DNA from: Nereocystis luetkeana
Lineage: Eukaryota; Sar; Phaeophyceae; Laminariales; Laminariaceae
Direction: 5' to 3'
Assembly (NCBI GenBank): GCA_031213475.1
Contig: JARUPZ010000020.1
Span: forward strand, 1,674,001-1,738,000
DNA: 64,000 nt
Positions 1-10,300 of the stretch are shown one piece after another. Made by a program: the position numbers and the translations under genes. A model generated the notes under the pieces. The model saw nothing but the letters and a program-made list of their open reading frames with translations. It made no database searches and had not been told where the DNA came from. The stretch's first letter is position 1. Each line of letters opens with the position of its first letter.

Positions 1-109
1 GAGTAGGAACGATGATCCGTCTCGAAAGGGGTGCGTGGTCAATGGTCAAATTGCTGAGGGAAGCAACAAATGAGTACGCCCCCCCTCCGTCCATCGGCTC
101 ATCGCTGAT

Positions 110-1045
110 CGCTGATTTCGGTGAAACTCATGGAGACAGCGCGCGGCAAGAGCTGTCCTTCGGAGCAACGTCGAGATCACGCCGCAAGCAGGGGTGATCA
201 AATTCTATCCTCGGATCATAAATCTTTCCGTACCTCTACAACTCCATCAACCCGGGGCCGAAAGCGGACGCCCCCTAGGTAGATACCGCCCTGCAAGATG
301 TGGAAACCCCAACCCTACTGGCTGGTTTTTAAAAAAAACTAACAAAACACGTCAACTGTGAGTTCAACCGATCGGTAGATACTCAACTTGGCAAGATGCG
401 TGACAACCGCTCGCGCGTTTTCCCTTATTAACAGTCGGCTGTGGGGCTGTGGGCTGTGGGGCTCACGGAGACAGCGCGCGGCAAGAACTTTCCGCCGTTG
501 CCCCGGCGGTGGGGTCCCACCGCACCCGGGGACAATAAGATATTGTCCCCTGGTCAGAAATATATATATATATACATCTACACATCCAACGACCCGAGAA
601 CGAAAATGAAGTTCCCCGAGTCGATACTGGTGTGGAAACTCTATCCCTACGAACTCATCTACGATTGACTAGGGCTCATCGAACCAACGCGCGGCGAGAG
701 TTTCCCCTCGGGACAACGTCGAGGTCCCACCGTACCGCCGCACCTGGGGACGATAAGATCCCATCCCAGGGCCAGAAATCCCGACCACTACAACTCCAAC
801 AACCTGTGTACGATAACGGGCATCCCCTGGGTCGATACCGCCCCGCAAGGTGTGGAAAACCCTACACCACCGAGTATTTTCAGGTTGACTCGGGACTCGG
901 GGTCATCGTCGATGTCCCGCCGTACCCAGGGATGATAAGGCCCCATCCCTGGATCATAAATCCTTCCATGGATGTACAATTCCAACAACCTGGCGACAAT
1001 AACTGATACCTGGTATCCCGCGAGTCGATACCACCCCGCACGGTG
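110..1045. repeat. Degenerate tandem repeat array, about four diverged copies
   Basis: Similar blocks recur at about 110-325, 455-575, 668-860 and 890-1045. Shared words are 'gacagcgcgcggcaagag', 'aacgtcgag(g/a)tc', 'ggatcataaatc', 'acaactccaacaacc' and 'tcgataccgccccgcaag'. The copies differ by many substitutions and length changes, so the array is old. Short open frames across it have no recognisable domain. I see no gene in positions 1-1060. It may be decayed mobile-element sequence, but I cannot name a family. Confidence 0.6.
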
Positions 1046-1060
1046 GTTGTTAGGGCCTTT

Positions 1061-2078
1061 TTTAACGACACTGTGAAAACTTTCCAAAATATCAAGTTTT
1101 TGGAAATTCGGGCTTTCAAGTCTTCTTGCTAAAAACTTGCCAATTGAAATAGCAAGTCCAATTTTCCAAAAACTTGTCACTGAAGAATGAAGGGCTTGGG
1201 GAATATCCACAAGAAAGGTTGGCTAAAAACTTGCTATTCGGCAAATCCAAATTTCCCAATACTTGCTATTTTGGCTAGTTTTCTGCCAAATATTTAATGC
1301 TTCTCGTAGTAAACGACCCTTCCTTATAGTTCCGTTCAGAGTAGGACAGCACAACCAACTATTTATACGAGTACTATTAATACCACGCACTTACTCGTAC
1401 AAACTACCGTACTGTGGGTAACGCGGGAGTAGCGAGCGCCATGGGCGGAGCCGTGGCCGTACCGCTACCGTAGCTTGAGATGAAAGTCCGACAAAACTAA
1501 ATTGAAAACATACTGCAGTATATAGAAATGATTCTCGGACCTCGAATCTGATTCGAAAGGCAGTCAAAGCTGAGCGAGATACCTGGTTGTCTCTACCCCA
1601 CTAACTTGGAGATAAACAAAGCACCAGTGAAACGAAAAACTTTTAAGAAAAATGAACAGGTGTGGATTTTCAAAGTTCGAGTCAGAATCGAAAATCACAT
1701 CTAGCGAGATGGCCGCACGATGCACACCCGAGAAACAAAATAAAAAAAAAGCAAAACAAGCGATTTTCGGAACTTGAATCTTAATCGAAAAGCAGGTAAA
1801 ACTGAACGAGATAGTCGGTACCGCACGTCTTCAAAATCAAAATTCCTATACTAACTTCAATATAAAAAATCCGAAAAATGATCGAAATAAAGTAAAACAA
1901 TCGATTTTCGAAAATCTATATATTAATACCAGGTAGTCGAAATCGAAAAACCGCCAAAAAAAAGCGAAACAGTCGCTCCCACACTATAGGTTCAAGTTCC
2001 AAAATACTGCTTACAGCAGCAGCAGCGACGCGTCACTCGCTCCCCCGAGGATCATAAAAAACAAGCCCAATTTCCAGT
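1061..2078. repeat. AT-rich intergenic DNA with a cluster of diverged repeats
   Basis: Positions 1070-1310 carry repeated 'aaaacttgcta' and 'caagttttt' words. From about 1529 to 1935 a unit of the form 'gattttcgga.cttgaatct.aatcgaaaagca' followed by 'gagcgagata' recurs at about 1529, 1663, 1762 and 1900. No coding potential is visible. Confidence 0.45.
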
Positions 2079-2139
2079 GTGGTGGTACAACTCACCGCAA
2101 AAGCAACAAAGTGTCTCTTCGTACCTACTCAACTACCAG

Positions 2140-2430
2140 GCCTACTGCTGTACGTACGCTGTACCTGGTACTGCTGTACATGGTGGGTGAGCAGGTCGGT
2201 GGGTGGTGGGTGGGTTGTGGGTGGGTGGGGGGTGGGTGGACGGACGGGCGGACGGGACGCACGTATTACAGGAGTACCAGGTAGCTGGCTGTGTGGGTTG
2301 CCTGGGTCTGGGTGTATCTTGCTGTATGTACGTACGGACTCACTTGTTGCTGAACGTATAGCTGTACTGTTGTACATGGTGGGGCGTGGGTGGTGGGTAG
2401 TAGGTGGTTGGGTGGATGCACGTGCGTGTG
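2140..2430. repeat. G/T-rich low-complexity tract with GGGTGG runs
   Basis: Positions about 2180-2250 are nearly all G and T on the plus strand, with repeated GGTGGG and GTGGGTGG words, and a weaker block follows at about 2380-2420. Tracts of this type can fold as G-quadruplexes. Open frames across it on both strands (for example 2079-2519 plus) have low-complexity translations and are probably not genes. Confidence 0.6.
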
Positions 2431-2531
2431 TCGGGTGTACAGCAGCAATTCAGATGTACTTGCCTGGGTGGCAGGGTGTCTTTGGTTCGCCGTGTTGGTA
2501 CGGTACGTTGGGCGAGTAGTTTTAATTCCAC

Positions 2532-2747
2532 TATTACGGGGGACCACAGTAAATAGGACCTACGGTACACACAAAAACCTGTATATTTACCTATTTACCA
2601 ACAATATTTGGTCCTCTTTACTATTACGGGGGACCATAGTTAATAGGACCAAATATTGTTAGTAAAAATGGTTTAATATATAGGTTTTTATGTATACCAT
2701 AGGTCCTATTAACTACGGTCCCCCGTAATATATAGTCCGTCGTAATC
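2532..2747. mobile_element. MITE copy A, interrupted by MITE copy B
   Basis: The left part (2532-2621) starts with the inverted-repeat end TATTACGGGGGACC and continues with an interior like that of copy C. The right part (about 2731-2747, reading tatagtccgtcgtaat) aligns with the right end of copy C. Copy B sits between them. The two parts together are about 106 bp, close to the 109 bp of intact copies. This is a short non-autonomous DNA transposon with no coding sequence, and it is more diverged than the copy nested in it. Confidence 0.75.
2622..2730. mobile_element. MITE copy B, nested in copy A
   Basis: This 109-bp element has perfect ends, TATTACGGGGGACC at the left and its reverse complement at the right. 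The subterminal inverted repeat extends through 'atagttaataggacc'. If the terminal TA on each side is the target-site duplication, the inverted repeat starts TTACGGGGGACC, as in TA-targeting (Tc1/mariner-like) MITEs. That class assignment is an inference. It has no coding capacity. Confidence 0.85.
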
Positions 2748-2799
2748 ATAGCTGTTGGGCCGTGCCACCAGATAAAAAAAGCAAAATCTATACTCGTAG

Positions 2800-2908
2800 T
2801 ATTACGGAGGACCATAGTTAATAGGACCTATGTTGTACATAAAAACCTATATATTTAACTATTTTTACCAACAATATTTGGTCCTGTTAACTATGGTCCC
2901 CCGTAATA
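2800..2908. mobile_element. MITE copy C
   Basis: This is a 109-bp copy of the same family. Its left end TATTACGGAGGACC has one mismatch to copy B, and its right end GGTCCCCCGTAATA is intact. The asymmetric interior lies in the opposite orientation to copy B: the 'caacaatatttggtcc' block is on the right here and its complement is on the left in B. The flanks are consistent with a TA target duplication. Confidence 0.85.
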
Positions 2909-2976
2909 GTGGTTTGTACCTCGTGCATCAATTATTAAATACCTGGTGGTGAGAAAAAAGTCATGACAAACGCAGA

Positions 2977-3002
2977 GCTCGAACCCTCGACCACAAGATT
3001 AA
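2977..3002 (-). pseudogene. Fragment of tRNA-Lys (T-arm to anticodon 3' side)
   Basis: These 26 bp are identical to positions 3027-3052 inside the adjacent tRNA gene, offset by exactly 50 bp. They cover part of the T-arm, the variable loop and the 3' half of the anticodon stem. The acceptor and D-arm are missing, so this is not a functional tRNA. It looks like a local partial duplication. Confidence 0.85.
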
Positions 3003-3003
3003 T

Positions 3004-3011
3004 AAAAAAAA
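3004..3011 (-). terminator. RNA polymerase III terminator of tRNA-Lys
   Basis: Eight A residues on the plus strand give a T8 run on the transcribed strand, two bases past the 3' end of the tRNA gene. Runs of four or more T are the usual polymerase III stop. Confidence 0.85.
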
Positions 3012-3013
3012 TG

Positions 3014-3086
3014 CACCGAAGGAGGGGCTCGAACCCTCGACCACAAGATTAAGAGTCTTGCGCTCTACCGACTGAGCTACTCCGGC
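3014..3086 (-). tRNA. tRNA-Lys (anticodon CUU)
   Basis: Read on the minus strand, this is a complete 73-nt cloverleaf. It has acceptor GCCGGAG paired with CTTCGGT (including a G.U at the first pair), D-arm GCTC/GAGC with loop AGTCGGTA, anticodon stem CAAGA/TCTTG with loop CTCTTAA (anticodon CTT), variable loop TGGTC, and T-arm GAGGG/CCCTC with loop TTCGAGC. The discriminator is G. CCA is not encoded and there is no intron. The internal A box (TAGCTCAGTCGG) and B box (GGTTCGAGCC) match RNA polymerase III promoters. It decodes AAG lysine codons. Confidence 0.96.
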
Positions 3087-3239
3087 AGCTTGAAACGATT
3101 GCCAATTGTTTGACCTACAAATAGTCGGCCGTATTACATACATCCACCCCCCAAGCTATGATTGCCTGGTGCCTGGTCGGTGAAAAACTCGACATGCTCC
3201 ATCCCGAGTCCCGACATTGTCTTCGTATCATAGGTACAT

Positions 3240-4130
3240 AGGGAAGGTTCTGAACCGAAAATGAAAAATGATTCGGTCGCTTTTTCGGGTTTTCCACAAA
3301 GTGTTGGTCGGTTTCAGTCGGTTTTCATAACAAACCCGAAAAAAATGACACCGAAACCAAAAACCTGGTACTTCTCGGTCGGTTTCTCGGTTAAACCAGC
3401 TTAAAAGTCAACGTCTCAAAGGATCCAGTGTGCACGGGTTGGTATGGCATGTCACAGCATGATCATATTATGGGGTCAAGCGCATACCAAATTCTATCGG
3501 GGAACTACGTGATACGAGTGAAGTACATATATATACCGATCACGTAGTACGAGGTCGTGTGAAATACCAGGGTATCATATAAAACATGTTGTATACTAAA
3601 TCCTAGACATTCCAAATAAGCAGTACGAGGCCATTCTCACTCCTACATAAAAAACTTAATAAACTTAATCGAGGCCATACTCGTACTATTTGCTATATAA
3701 AAAATGCATCCTACTGTAAATCCTATATAAACAAATGGGGGGTACGAGGCCATACCAATTCCTGTAAAAGTATGATCTGTGATGTACTGGGGCCGTGCTA
3801 AACCAGGTAACTGGTAGGCGGTACGAGCCCATACCAATTTCTGTAAAATAACGATACACACTGGTAGCGTGCTGCTCTGCTGCGTGCAGCTGTGTGCCTG
3901 GCCTAGAGGGCGGTCATACGCAACGAGGTTTCCTTACATACCGGTAAGCGTTATTGGCGTAGGGGACAGAGGGGGAAAACATATTGAAAAAACCCAAGTC
4001 GGTTTATCGGTTTCGTTTTTTTGTTCAATTTGGGCAACCGAAAACCGACTAAAAACAACTCGATTTTTTGGTCGGGAAAAACCGGGGAAAAAACGACCGA
4101 GAATAATTTATTTCGGTTTTTGGTTCACAA
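3240..4130. repeat. AT-rich repeats of two kinds around the tRNA's upstream flank
   Basis: Two blocks rich in CGGTTT/AAACCG words (about 3255-3405 and 3985-4130) flank a set of diverged direct repeats. The latter have the core 'gtacgaggccataccaattcctgtaaaa' at about 3620, 3670, 3737 and 3822. No open frame here has a recognisable domain. Confidence 0.45.
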
Positions 4131-6668
4131 CCTCGTACGTAGGGATGCTAGGGTCTATTTATGGTCATACGACTATATACGGCCATGCATGACATTGGGT
4201 ATAAGCCCTAGCGTCTGAGGCACACCGTAAGCTAGTCAAGGCACGAGGCATAAAGGGCGCCGCAGGCAAGGAAAATCGGAGAATGCGGCCTGTACGTCAA
4301 AATATAGAGTATACGTTCGGAAGCAGGCGCCACATGGCATTTTAAAGGCAAGTCCAGTGCATTTTGTCAGACATTTACCTCGATATAAATAAGGATTTTA
4401 GGGCGTAACAAGAAACGTACGGCAAACCTTTGCCTTACATCGTGCCTGTAACTCAACCACAGCTTAGGTGGCCCCGAACAAGGGTTGTAGGGAGTTCATA
4501 TATACGGGCGTTATTTGGTGCACGATATGTGCCTTACTCCCCCTATTCAATCGCAAGTACGTTGCCTTACGCAAATAAGGCATTTGAAGCATCAAATAAT
4601 GTCCAAGGCAAGCCTCTGCTGGGATAGAGCCCTGAAACATTATTTAAGGCATGTCTTAGGCGCTTGGGCTTACATGAGTGCCCCCCCCCGCCCCTCCCGC
4701 ACGAAGTTTGCGGTAGGTCACGCCAATCAGTACGCAGTCGCCGCCATCGCGGGGAGCAGAAACTACTAAAAAAGCACATGCCGCACGCCACGACAATGAA
4801 CGGTCCTCCCTAACAATCGAACAAAGATGCCACGGATCGTGAAAAACACTCGGGGGCATTTTCGCGAATAATAGTGATGATTGTCACGAATTGATACCCC
4901 TGAAAAGTTTAAAATGAAATGATGTCATCATTCATGAAAAAACGATGTGAGATGTACTTGATTTCGAGAACGTGGCAACACCGTGCGGGTTGGTATCGAC
5001 ACGGGCGACCGCCTTTTTCGTCCCCGGTGCGTTGAAGTTGTTGAACCAGCTGCTGATCTACTGTTTAAGGTGATAACACTTCAAGGGGAGCAGTGGGTAG
5101 CGGATCGGTGTGAATGTGCTCTACCTTTGTATTCGATGAAATTGACGCGTAGCGGGGATGTCGAACCTTCCGCACGACAAAAACGAAGGTATAAAGCGGC
5201 GGGGAGAAGGGGAGAAACCTGTTGCCACCGCTTTGTCCAGAATGTCGCTGGGCGTAATCACTCACGCAAGATGAACTCATGAATAAAAAAATGACGACAG
5301 TAAATCAAAAACGTAGAGCGCGGCGCAACAGACACCCATGCGGGGGAGTTGGGGTAATTTATGAGGGGTTGAATGAGGTTATGAGGAGTGGAGTCTAGAT
5401 GTTGGGACAAGGTGCCTTGCGATGAAGAAACTAGACAGCACCCCGCGGGGAAATTTCCGCTCTTCGGGAGTCGAGAGACGCAGTGGGGTCTTGCCGTTGT
5501 GGCGTAGAAAATTCGGTTTCCGACAGCAATTTCTCAGTCTTCGATGAGTCGTGGAGTACACTGCGGCATACCCTGCAGGGTTAGCGGTGCGTCATGCCTG
5601 GTTGAAAATACTGACGTCCCTGCGGATGGCGCATGTCAATGATATCATTGTTCACAAACATTCTTATTGAGTGTATTGAGCACCATTAACACTCAGACCT
5701 AGCAGGAGGGAGATGGGTCGTTCTGCTTTGCGCAGCTAGGAAAACCTGGTAAAAACGGTTCGCATTGCCGGAATAACCCATGATTACACGATGCGGAATA
5801 TCCTACGTCGAAAACATAAGAATCCACGGCCCACCCTCGTTGATTTGTGTTTTTGTGTGTTTTTTATTTATCGAGTAAAAACATCTGTTCAGGTGTTTTG
5901 TTCAACAGAAGTTATACTATTTCTAGTGTATACATTCTAGCGATAGGAAACATGCCTGACGGAAAACGTCGTAGCCCCCGAATCAAACCTGTTCTGTGGG
6001 ACCTATGTTGGAAGAAAGCTCACATTTACTGTATACGTTCTGGTACCACTGCCAGATCATTTCGACGCATTTAACTAAAAAAAAAGCCCCAGAGACGAGC
6101 GCTATGTACAACACTCCGCCATCTACTAAAAGCTCTCGCGCCACCGATGCTGTGTAACATTCGGCGTCGGTTGCCAACAGCTCGCATACCGACCGGCGCA
6201 AGCTTCTATCGGCACCCCGTGTTCCGTAAAGCACGAGCGCCGCAGCGTAGTTATACGGGTTAAGGGCTGCAGAATGATCAAAACACAGGTACCTGGTACA
6301 GGTTTACGGGGTGCGAAGATAACAAGCAGCAGTTTTTGGTGATCTACTTGTGTAATAAACAGCACACAAGATCTGGGGGGTGAATGTAAGCCTTCTCTCA
6401 AGATCGGACGGATGGGCTCAACATACTTTGTTCGGGGGGTATGCCGTTTTCCGAAAGGCGTATTTCATACCAGGTACCTGGTAGGTCACAATCATACTGG
6501 AAATAGTATAAGAAGCTGCTGCGGAAAAGACTACATGAAAAAATGATAAAAAAAAGAAAGTTACACGAGGCATACAATATGACCGGCTAGGGCCCTCGTG
6601 GAACAACTGCAATGCATCTCCTCTCCGCATTTCCATCCCGAATTTTCCAGCTGTGGTCTTCTGTGCAG
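4131..6668. other. Intergenic or upstream non-coding DNA; no supported gene
   Basis: Short frames exist here, for example 4983-5282 plus, but none shows a domain, a signal peptide or a convincing splice context. Positions 4400-4660 repeat the words GCCTTA and TAAGGC, and a C-rich run lies at about 4681-4692. The giant gene to the right probably has more exons upstream, because its first visible exon starts with an acceptor and mid-domain. I could not identify them here. Confidence 0.5.
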
Positions 6669-7382
6669 GACTACGGGGAGCGTGACCCACGCGTTTCCCT
6701 CAAAGGCTCCGAGGTAGGCTTGATCGCCCTTTGGGGATTCGACGAAGGGCGTGGTACAGTAAGCGTTGACTCCGTGACTTCGCGATCGCAAGGAGGCACC
6801 ACAAGCTTCGGCGTTGTTCTTCCGGCAGCTGCAGTCAATTCTACCGCGGCGTCGCTTCCGGAAAACCCGGGGACCAATCGCTCCGACGTTTTTGGAGGGG
6901 TCGACCGCCCGGACGCGCCACCGGTTACGTGGGCCGTATCGACCGCCCCCGTCGGGGGCCTCGCGCGGTCCCACGACGGTCGACCGGTTTCTCTGCGAGT
7001 CAACGGGAGTGATGCTCACTTGAGGCCTCTGTTCGGCGTCCTGACGCGAGTGCCATTGGGCGGGTCCCTCCTGATGGCCGCTTCGATCGGAAATTCCGCA
7101 GACGAAGAAGGGGAAGAGCAAGTAGTGCTTGGGATAGGCGATGTGGTACCCGTCGGTACCAAGCTGATTTATCGACCGGTCACGGGAGCACACGACCCTT
7201 GGCTCGAGGAAAGCGTTGGCGAGTATGCAGGCGTCGCCGACTGGGCGGCGGAAGGCGAGCCATATGACTGGCTTGGGTATCGAGTGGAGACAGAGGCAGG
7301 GGAAGCGTCCGCGAACGAAGCGGTCGTCGCTCTGAGCGTGCGCCCGACCTTGAATGCGGCTCACGTGGACTGGCCGTCGAAG
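6669..7382 (+). CDS. Exon 1 (first visible): LamG-like fragment and Ig-like module
   Basis: Visible residues 1-238. The motif ALWGFDEGRGT...DS followed by WAVSTAPVGG resembles the start and end of a LamG/concanavalin-type module in shortened form. From about residue 120, VLTRVPLGGSL...YRPVTG...YRVETEAGEASANEAVVALSV matches bacterial-Ig/cadherin-like repeats. The acceptor is placed after TTCTGTGCAG (6668). An alternative in-frame acceptor lies at 6650. The donor is AAG|GTGGGT in phase 0. Earlier exons must exist upstream. Confidence 0.75.
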
Positions 7383-10300
7383 GTGGGTGTTTATGTGCAA
7401 GGCCAGGGACGAGGAGGGGAAAACACGCCGTTTTCGTATCTGACATCGATGTACACTATATATGGAATGTTGCATGAACTAAACTAGTATTCTCGCCACA
7501 TATTGTGTTTTTATCCGATACCCACATTATAATACTCAGTAGTATATTCGTGTACTGTGAATGCACATCAGCTTGATATGCATGGACCCCAATCGTCCAT
7601 GATTCGAAGTGTACGAAGTTCCACGCTCACGTCCAATAACGTGAGCAATCTACGGTAGACAAGCAGTTCGGGTAGGGGTAGTTTGAAAATAAAAACTACG
7701 TGCACGTCGACGGAAAAACTATTTGTGTGAATATCTTGTGCGATGCGGCGTCATCGCTTCCTCGAGAGGAGTTCCTCCTCATTGATTAAGTATTGTCGGT
7801 CGTATGAGCGTCTAAGCATCCGTTGACTAACAGCCAAAACTTCGCAGCTCTTCCGGAGTGCACCACAAATAGCCGCTAAGCCACCTGCATGTTGGCTGCC
7901 AATGACCGAAACCTGCGATGCTGCTACCGTCTTGTTTTTGCGTGCAGGACATAACGTTGTACGACTACGAAATTGTAGACGTTGACGCCTGGGAGGGGGT
8001 GGGTACCCCTCTTCGAGTATCCCTCGACGTGGTCGAAACACTCGGAACGGGCACACACAGCCCGACGGTGTCACTCTCCACCTCCCACACAGAAGGTCTT
8101 AGTTTTGCCGCCCTCGGTGTTGGTGACGGGATCGAAGACTCGTCGATGGCTTTCGTCGCCGGTCTCGACGACGCCAACGACGCCCTTTCGGCGCTGACAC
8201 TCCACACTTCCACAGCCGACGGCGCGGTATCTGCTTCCGGAGTACTTTTGCTTGGAGCTTGCGACTCGGGGGATTGGGCTTCCGACAACAATGGTGCCGT
8301 GGACATCGAAGGACGCGCTGCTTGGTGGGATCGGCGAGAGGGGTGTCCAACAGGAGGGTGGGGGGGGCAAAACGTGACGTTTGGATTTCGCATGGGGACA
8401 ATGCCCATTCTAGAAACCGTATGGCCGACGGCTGCTCCCGTCACCGGAGGGCTGACCATTGAGGTGAGGATGATGTTTGGGGGTACGATGTGAAGACGTT
8501 GACTGCATAGAGAGGCTAACGTGTGCCAGGTACGGCGGTAGGTGCTGATTTTGGTTGTCGCGAGCGTTTTTGGTTTTCAAAGTTTTCAACCCTCTGTCGT
8601 TGCATCGTGATTGCACGAATCATTTGGTCAGTAATATCTTAGATTACGTTCACCAAGAGCTATTCAGTATTTCATGAACTTCTTCCGATTCTCGCGCGGG
8701 AACACTAGACAGATCGCCTTCAGTGTCCGGCTTCAATTGTCACACTATCTATCTTTGAAAGCAATTTCGACTTTGGCCTTGTGCACGCCATATGCCCTGC
8801 GTTGTTGTCGACGCACTCTACCCACAATCACAATGACGACGGTTGTACCTACCGCTGCTACTATTCGGACTTGTCTGTTGGCTAACACCCTCTCAATCCG
8901 TTGTACCAGATCCGAGGGACACACTTTGGTACCTCTGACTACGTCTGCGTTTTCGGCGACCACGAGGCTAGCGCCACCGATGCGCACCAAAGCGCATCAG
9001 GTCTCCTTGAGTGCCCAATACCTCCAGCTCCGAACGATGATGGTAGTGTTCTGGTCGCTGGGCCGACTTCCCTGTATATCATGAGTGCAGTGGGCTTCTA
9101 TAGCAACCGCCTGCGATTCACATACTTCGCGCCCCCTAAACTTCTTGGCGCAGTGCCGAAGTTTGGCCCTCCAGACGGCGGCACCCGTGTGTTAGTGACT
9201 GGTATCGGCTTCGTCGATTACGGAGGCATCGCCTGTTCGTTTGGAGGAGTAGCGGTCCCTGGGAACATACTTTCGGGAACGGAAGTAGTGTGCACGTCCC
9301 CCGCAGTCCCTGTGACCGGTTTGAAAGCGGGAGACGTACACGGGGTACCCCTTCTTGTGACTGTGAATGGGTTTCACTATAGCACAAACGCGCCTGGGGG
9401 TTCGGAGGTGGTAATCTTTGAATACAGCGAAACCCCAGTGGTTTCCTTTGTCTCGCCGAGCACAGGCCCTCCCGCTCTCCACGTCAAAAGTGGAAACAGA
9501 CTCGTGGACGACGGTCAGACGACACGACTCTTGAGAGTCCACGGGGCGCACTTCCGCAACAGCAACGACTTGGCCTGCCGTTTCGGGATGTTATCGACAG
9601 CAGTAGCGTACGTTTCGCCTTCAGAAGTTGACTGTGTCATCCCACCGTACTCGCCTGCAACAGGAGACTCTCCCACTGTTTCGGTGTCAGTGAATGGTGT
9701 CGATTTTACCCGGGAGGGACCGCCCTTCGCCATGTTCACGTATGTTGACATCGCTGAGGTGTTGGGCGTTTCGCCCTCCTTTGGTCCTATCTTCGGTGGA
9801 ACCGAGGTAACCGTCATCGGCAACAACTTTGCCAATGGCGTAACGCTCACGCGACAAGCTTCTTTAATGTGCCGATTCGAATTACTAGTGGATGCTACCG
9901 CTCAGAACGATAATGCGAGCGAAGTAGGCAGTTTCTCTGTATGGGATGTTCCGGCGAATGTTGCTTCTGATAGCGCCGCGACCTGCGTATCGCCTGAGGT
10001 GGCGTCGACCACTGCTTCACGAATAGCATACGCCACGGTTCGCGTCTCAGCAGACGGAGGCATTAACTTTTCAACGTCCGCACCACGCTTTACCTTTTAT
10101 CCGGAGACTACGGTTTCATCTGTGATACCCGCCATTCTACCGGCGTCACAAGGCGGAATAGTCACCATCTCTGGGAGGGGATTTCTTCCAGGCACAGGAT
10201 TGCTTCGTTGCTTGTATGACGAAACCCCTATCATGTCCCACATCGGTCATCAGTTTGAGAAAAACACCTATGTGGGACAGCAGGAAGAATCGCTTGCTTC

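Noticed and set aside
2079-2519. 146-aa plus-strand open frame
   Set aside because: The translation is mostly Gly, Val and Trp from the GGTGGG tract, with no domain. Opposite-strand frames there are equally long.
4983-5282. 99-aa plus-strand open frame in the upstream region
   Set aside because: No domain, no signal peptide, no supporting splice sites, and an equally open frame on the other strand.
6561-7475. 304-aa minus-strand open frame
   Set aside because: It lies opposite exon 1, whose plus-strand translation has LamG and Ig-like patterns and a clean phase-0 donor. The minus frame has no domain and is a shadow of the GC-rich coding strand.
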